DNA of 5,404 nucleotides from the NCBI GenBank assembly GCA_964635065.1, contig CAZWMK010000126.1, positions 1 to 5,404 on the forward strand. The letters run 5' to 3'. The position numbers and the translations under genes are program-made. The notes below the pieces were generated by a model that had not been told where the DNA came from, did no database searches, and worked only from the letters and a program-made list of their open reading frames with translations. Shown here in pieces: positions 4,660-5,404 of this stretch. The DNA comes from CAZWMK01 sp964635065. GTDB lineage: Bacteria > Pseudomonadota > Alphaproteobacteria > Sphingomonadales > Sphingomonadaceae. Each line of letters opens with the position of its first letter. Position 1 is the stretch's first letter.

Positions 4660-5404
4660 ATGCGCCAGGTTTTCGACCTGCTTATCATCGGCGGCGGTGT
4701 CAACGGCGCCGGAATCGCCCGCGATGCCAGCGGGCGCGGCCTGTCGGTCTGCCTTGTCGATGCCGGTGACATTGGCGGCGCTACCTCGTCGGCATCGACC
4801 AAGCTGTTGCATGGCGGCTTGCGTTATCTTGAATTTTTCGAATTTTCGCTGGTCCGCAAGGCGCTGGCAGAGCGCGAACGCCTGCTGGATCTCATGCCGC
4901 ACATCAGCTGGCCTCAAAGCTTTGTCCTGCCGGTAGTGCCAGCCTATCGCGCGAGCTGGAAAATCCGCGCCGGCCTGTTTCTCTACGATCACCTCGCCCG
5001 TCATCCGCATGTCCCGTCAAGCGAAGCGGTTGCCCTGCGCGCCGACCGCGCCGGCCAGCCGCTGGCCCCGGCCTATGATCGCGCTTTCCGCTATTGGGAT
5101 GGCTGGGTCGATGACAGCCGGCTCGTCATCCTGAACGCACGCGATGCCGCCGCACGCGGCGCCGTGATCCGGCCTCGCACCAGGATCACGCGCGCCCGGC
5201 ATGGCGGCACCCTGTGGCAGGCGGAAACTGCCTGTGGAGACAGCATCGCCGCCCGTCGCATCGTCAACTGTGCCGGTCCATGGGCCGAACAGGTTGGGCG
5301 CGACATATTGGGTCTGACCGATGCCCCCCGTCTGCGTCTGGTGCAGGGCGCACATATCGTCGTGCCGCGCATCGGTTCAGGCAACGACGGCTACATGTTC
5401 CAGC
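4660..5404 (+). CDS. glpD: Aerobic glycerol-3-phosphate dehydrogenase, N-terminal part (cut by window edge)
   Basis: GlpD is an FAD enzyme attached to the inner face of the cytoplasmic membrane. It oxidises sn-glycerol-3-phosphate to dihydroxyacetone phosphate and passes the electrons to ubiquinone. The 248 visible residues match the first half of E. coli GlpD closely. The FAD dinucleotide-binding motif IIGGGVNGAG is at residues 9-18. The family signature ATSSASTKLLHGGLRYLE is at 41-58, followed by GLFLYDHL (105-112), WVDDSRLV (149-156), NCAGPWAEQV (203-212) and GAHIVVPR (230-237). The start at 4660 puts the FAD motif at the usual distance from the N-terminus. The gene is divergent from glpK, whose product supplies its substrate, so the pair forms the core of glycerol catabolism. 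The C-terminal half, including the cap region, lies beyond the right edge. No frameshift is seen in the visible part. Confidence 0.97.
   Translation, partial: MRQVFDLLIIGGGVNGAGIARDASGRGLSVCLVDAGDIGGATSSASTKLLHGGLRYLEFFEFSLVRKALAERERLLDLMPHISWPQSFVLPVVPAYRASWKIRAGLFLYDHLARHPHVPSSEAVALRADRAGQPLAPAYDRAFRYWDGWVDDSRLVILNARDAAARGAVIRPRTRITRARHGGTLWQAETACGDSIAARRIVNCAGPWAEQVGRDILGLTDAPRLRLVQGAHIVVPRIGSGNDGYMFQ

Noticed and set aside
4618..5010. Upstream extension of the glpK frame into glpD
   Set aside because: The frame remains open, but glycerol kinase begins at its usual N-terminus at 4617 and the upstream part lies opposite the conserved FAD-binding region of glpD.
1..5404. CRISPR arrays, tRNA or rRNA genes, insertion sequences or attachment sites
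   Set aside because: I saw no regularly spaced repeats, no tRNA-like cloverleaf sequence, no transposase and no terminal inverted repeats in the window.

Overview
The base composition is GC-rich, and the coding style (a TonB-dependent receptor with an EEIVVTARKR TonB box, next to a TetR regulator and a Rieske oxygenase) suggests an alphaproteobacterium, most likely a sphingomonad (Sphingomonadales). This is an inference from protein style, not from a marker gene.

Layout from left to right. Positions 1-426 (minus) hold the N-terminus of a TonB-dependent outer-membrane receptor that runs off the left edge. Positions 427-580 are an AT-rich leader with short palindromes, probably carrying the receptor promoter. 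Positions 581-1297 (minus) encode a TetR-family repressor. A 194-bp divergent intergenic region follows, with a good sigma-70-like promoter whose -10 box overlaps a near-palindromic operator candidate. Positions 1492-2868 (plus) encode a complete Rieske non-heme iron oxygenase alpha subunit. A long hairpin at 2885-2925 separates it from the convergent genes behind it. Positions 2920-3132 (minus) encode a 70-residue protein with two predicted membrane helices, 3 bp downstream of glycerol kinase (glpK, 3136-4617, minus). A 42-bp gap then separates glpK from the divergent start of glycerol-3-phosphate dehydrogenase (glpD, 4660 to the right edge, plus).

The window therefore holds two functional modules. 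The left one looks like a small uptake-and-oxidation unit: an outer-membrane receptor (import), a TetR repressor (sensing) and a Rieske oxygenase (first attack on an aromatic or other hydrophobic substrate). No oxygenase beta subunit, ferredoxin or reductase is present, so electron transfer must be supplied from elsewhere. The right one is glycerol catabolism: GlpK makes sn-glycerol-3-phosphate and GlpD oxidises it to dihydroxyacetone phosphate with transfer of electrons to the quinone pool. No glpF or glpR is visible here.

I found no clear evidence of an undescribed system, mobile element, CRISPR array or RNA gene. The most interesting points are the operator overlapping the oxygenase promoter, the very tight glpK/glpD divergence, the loss of the known allosteric features in GlpK, and the small membrane protein coupled to glpK.
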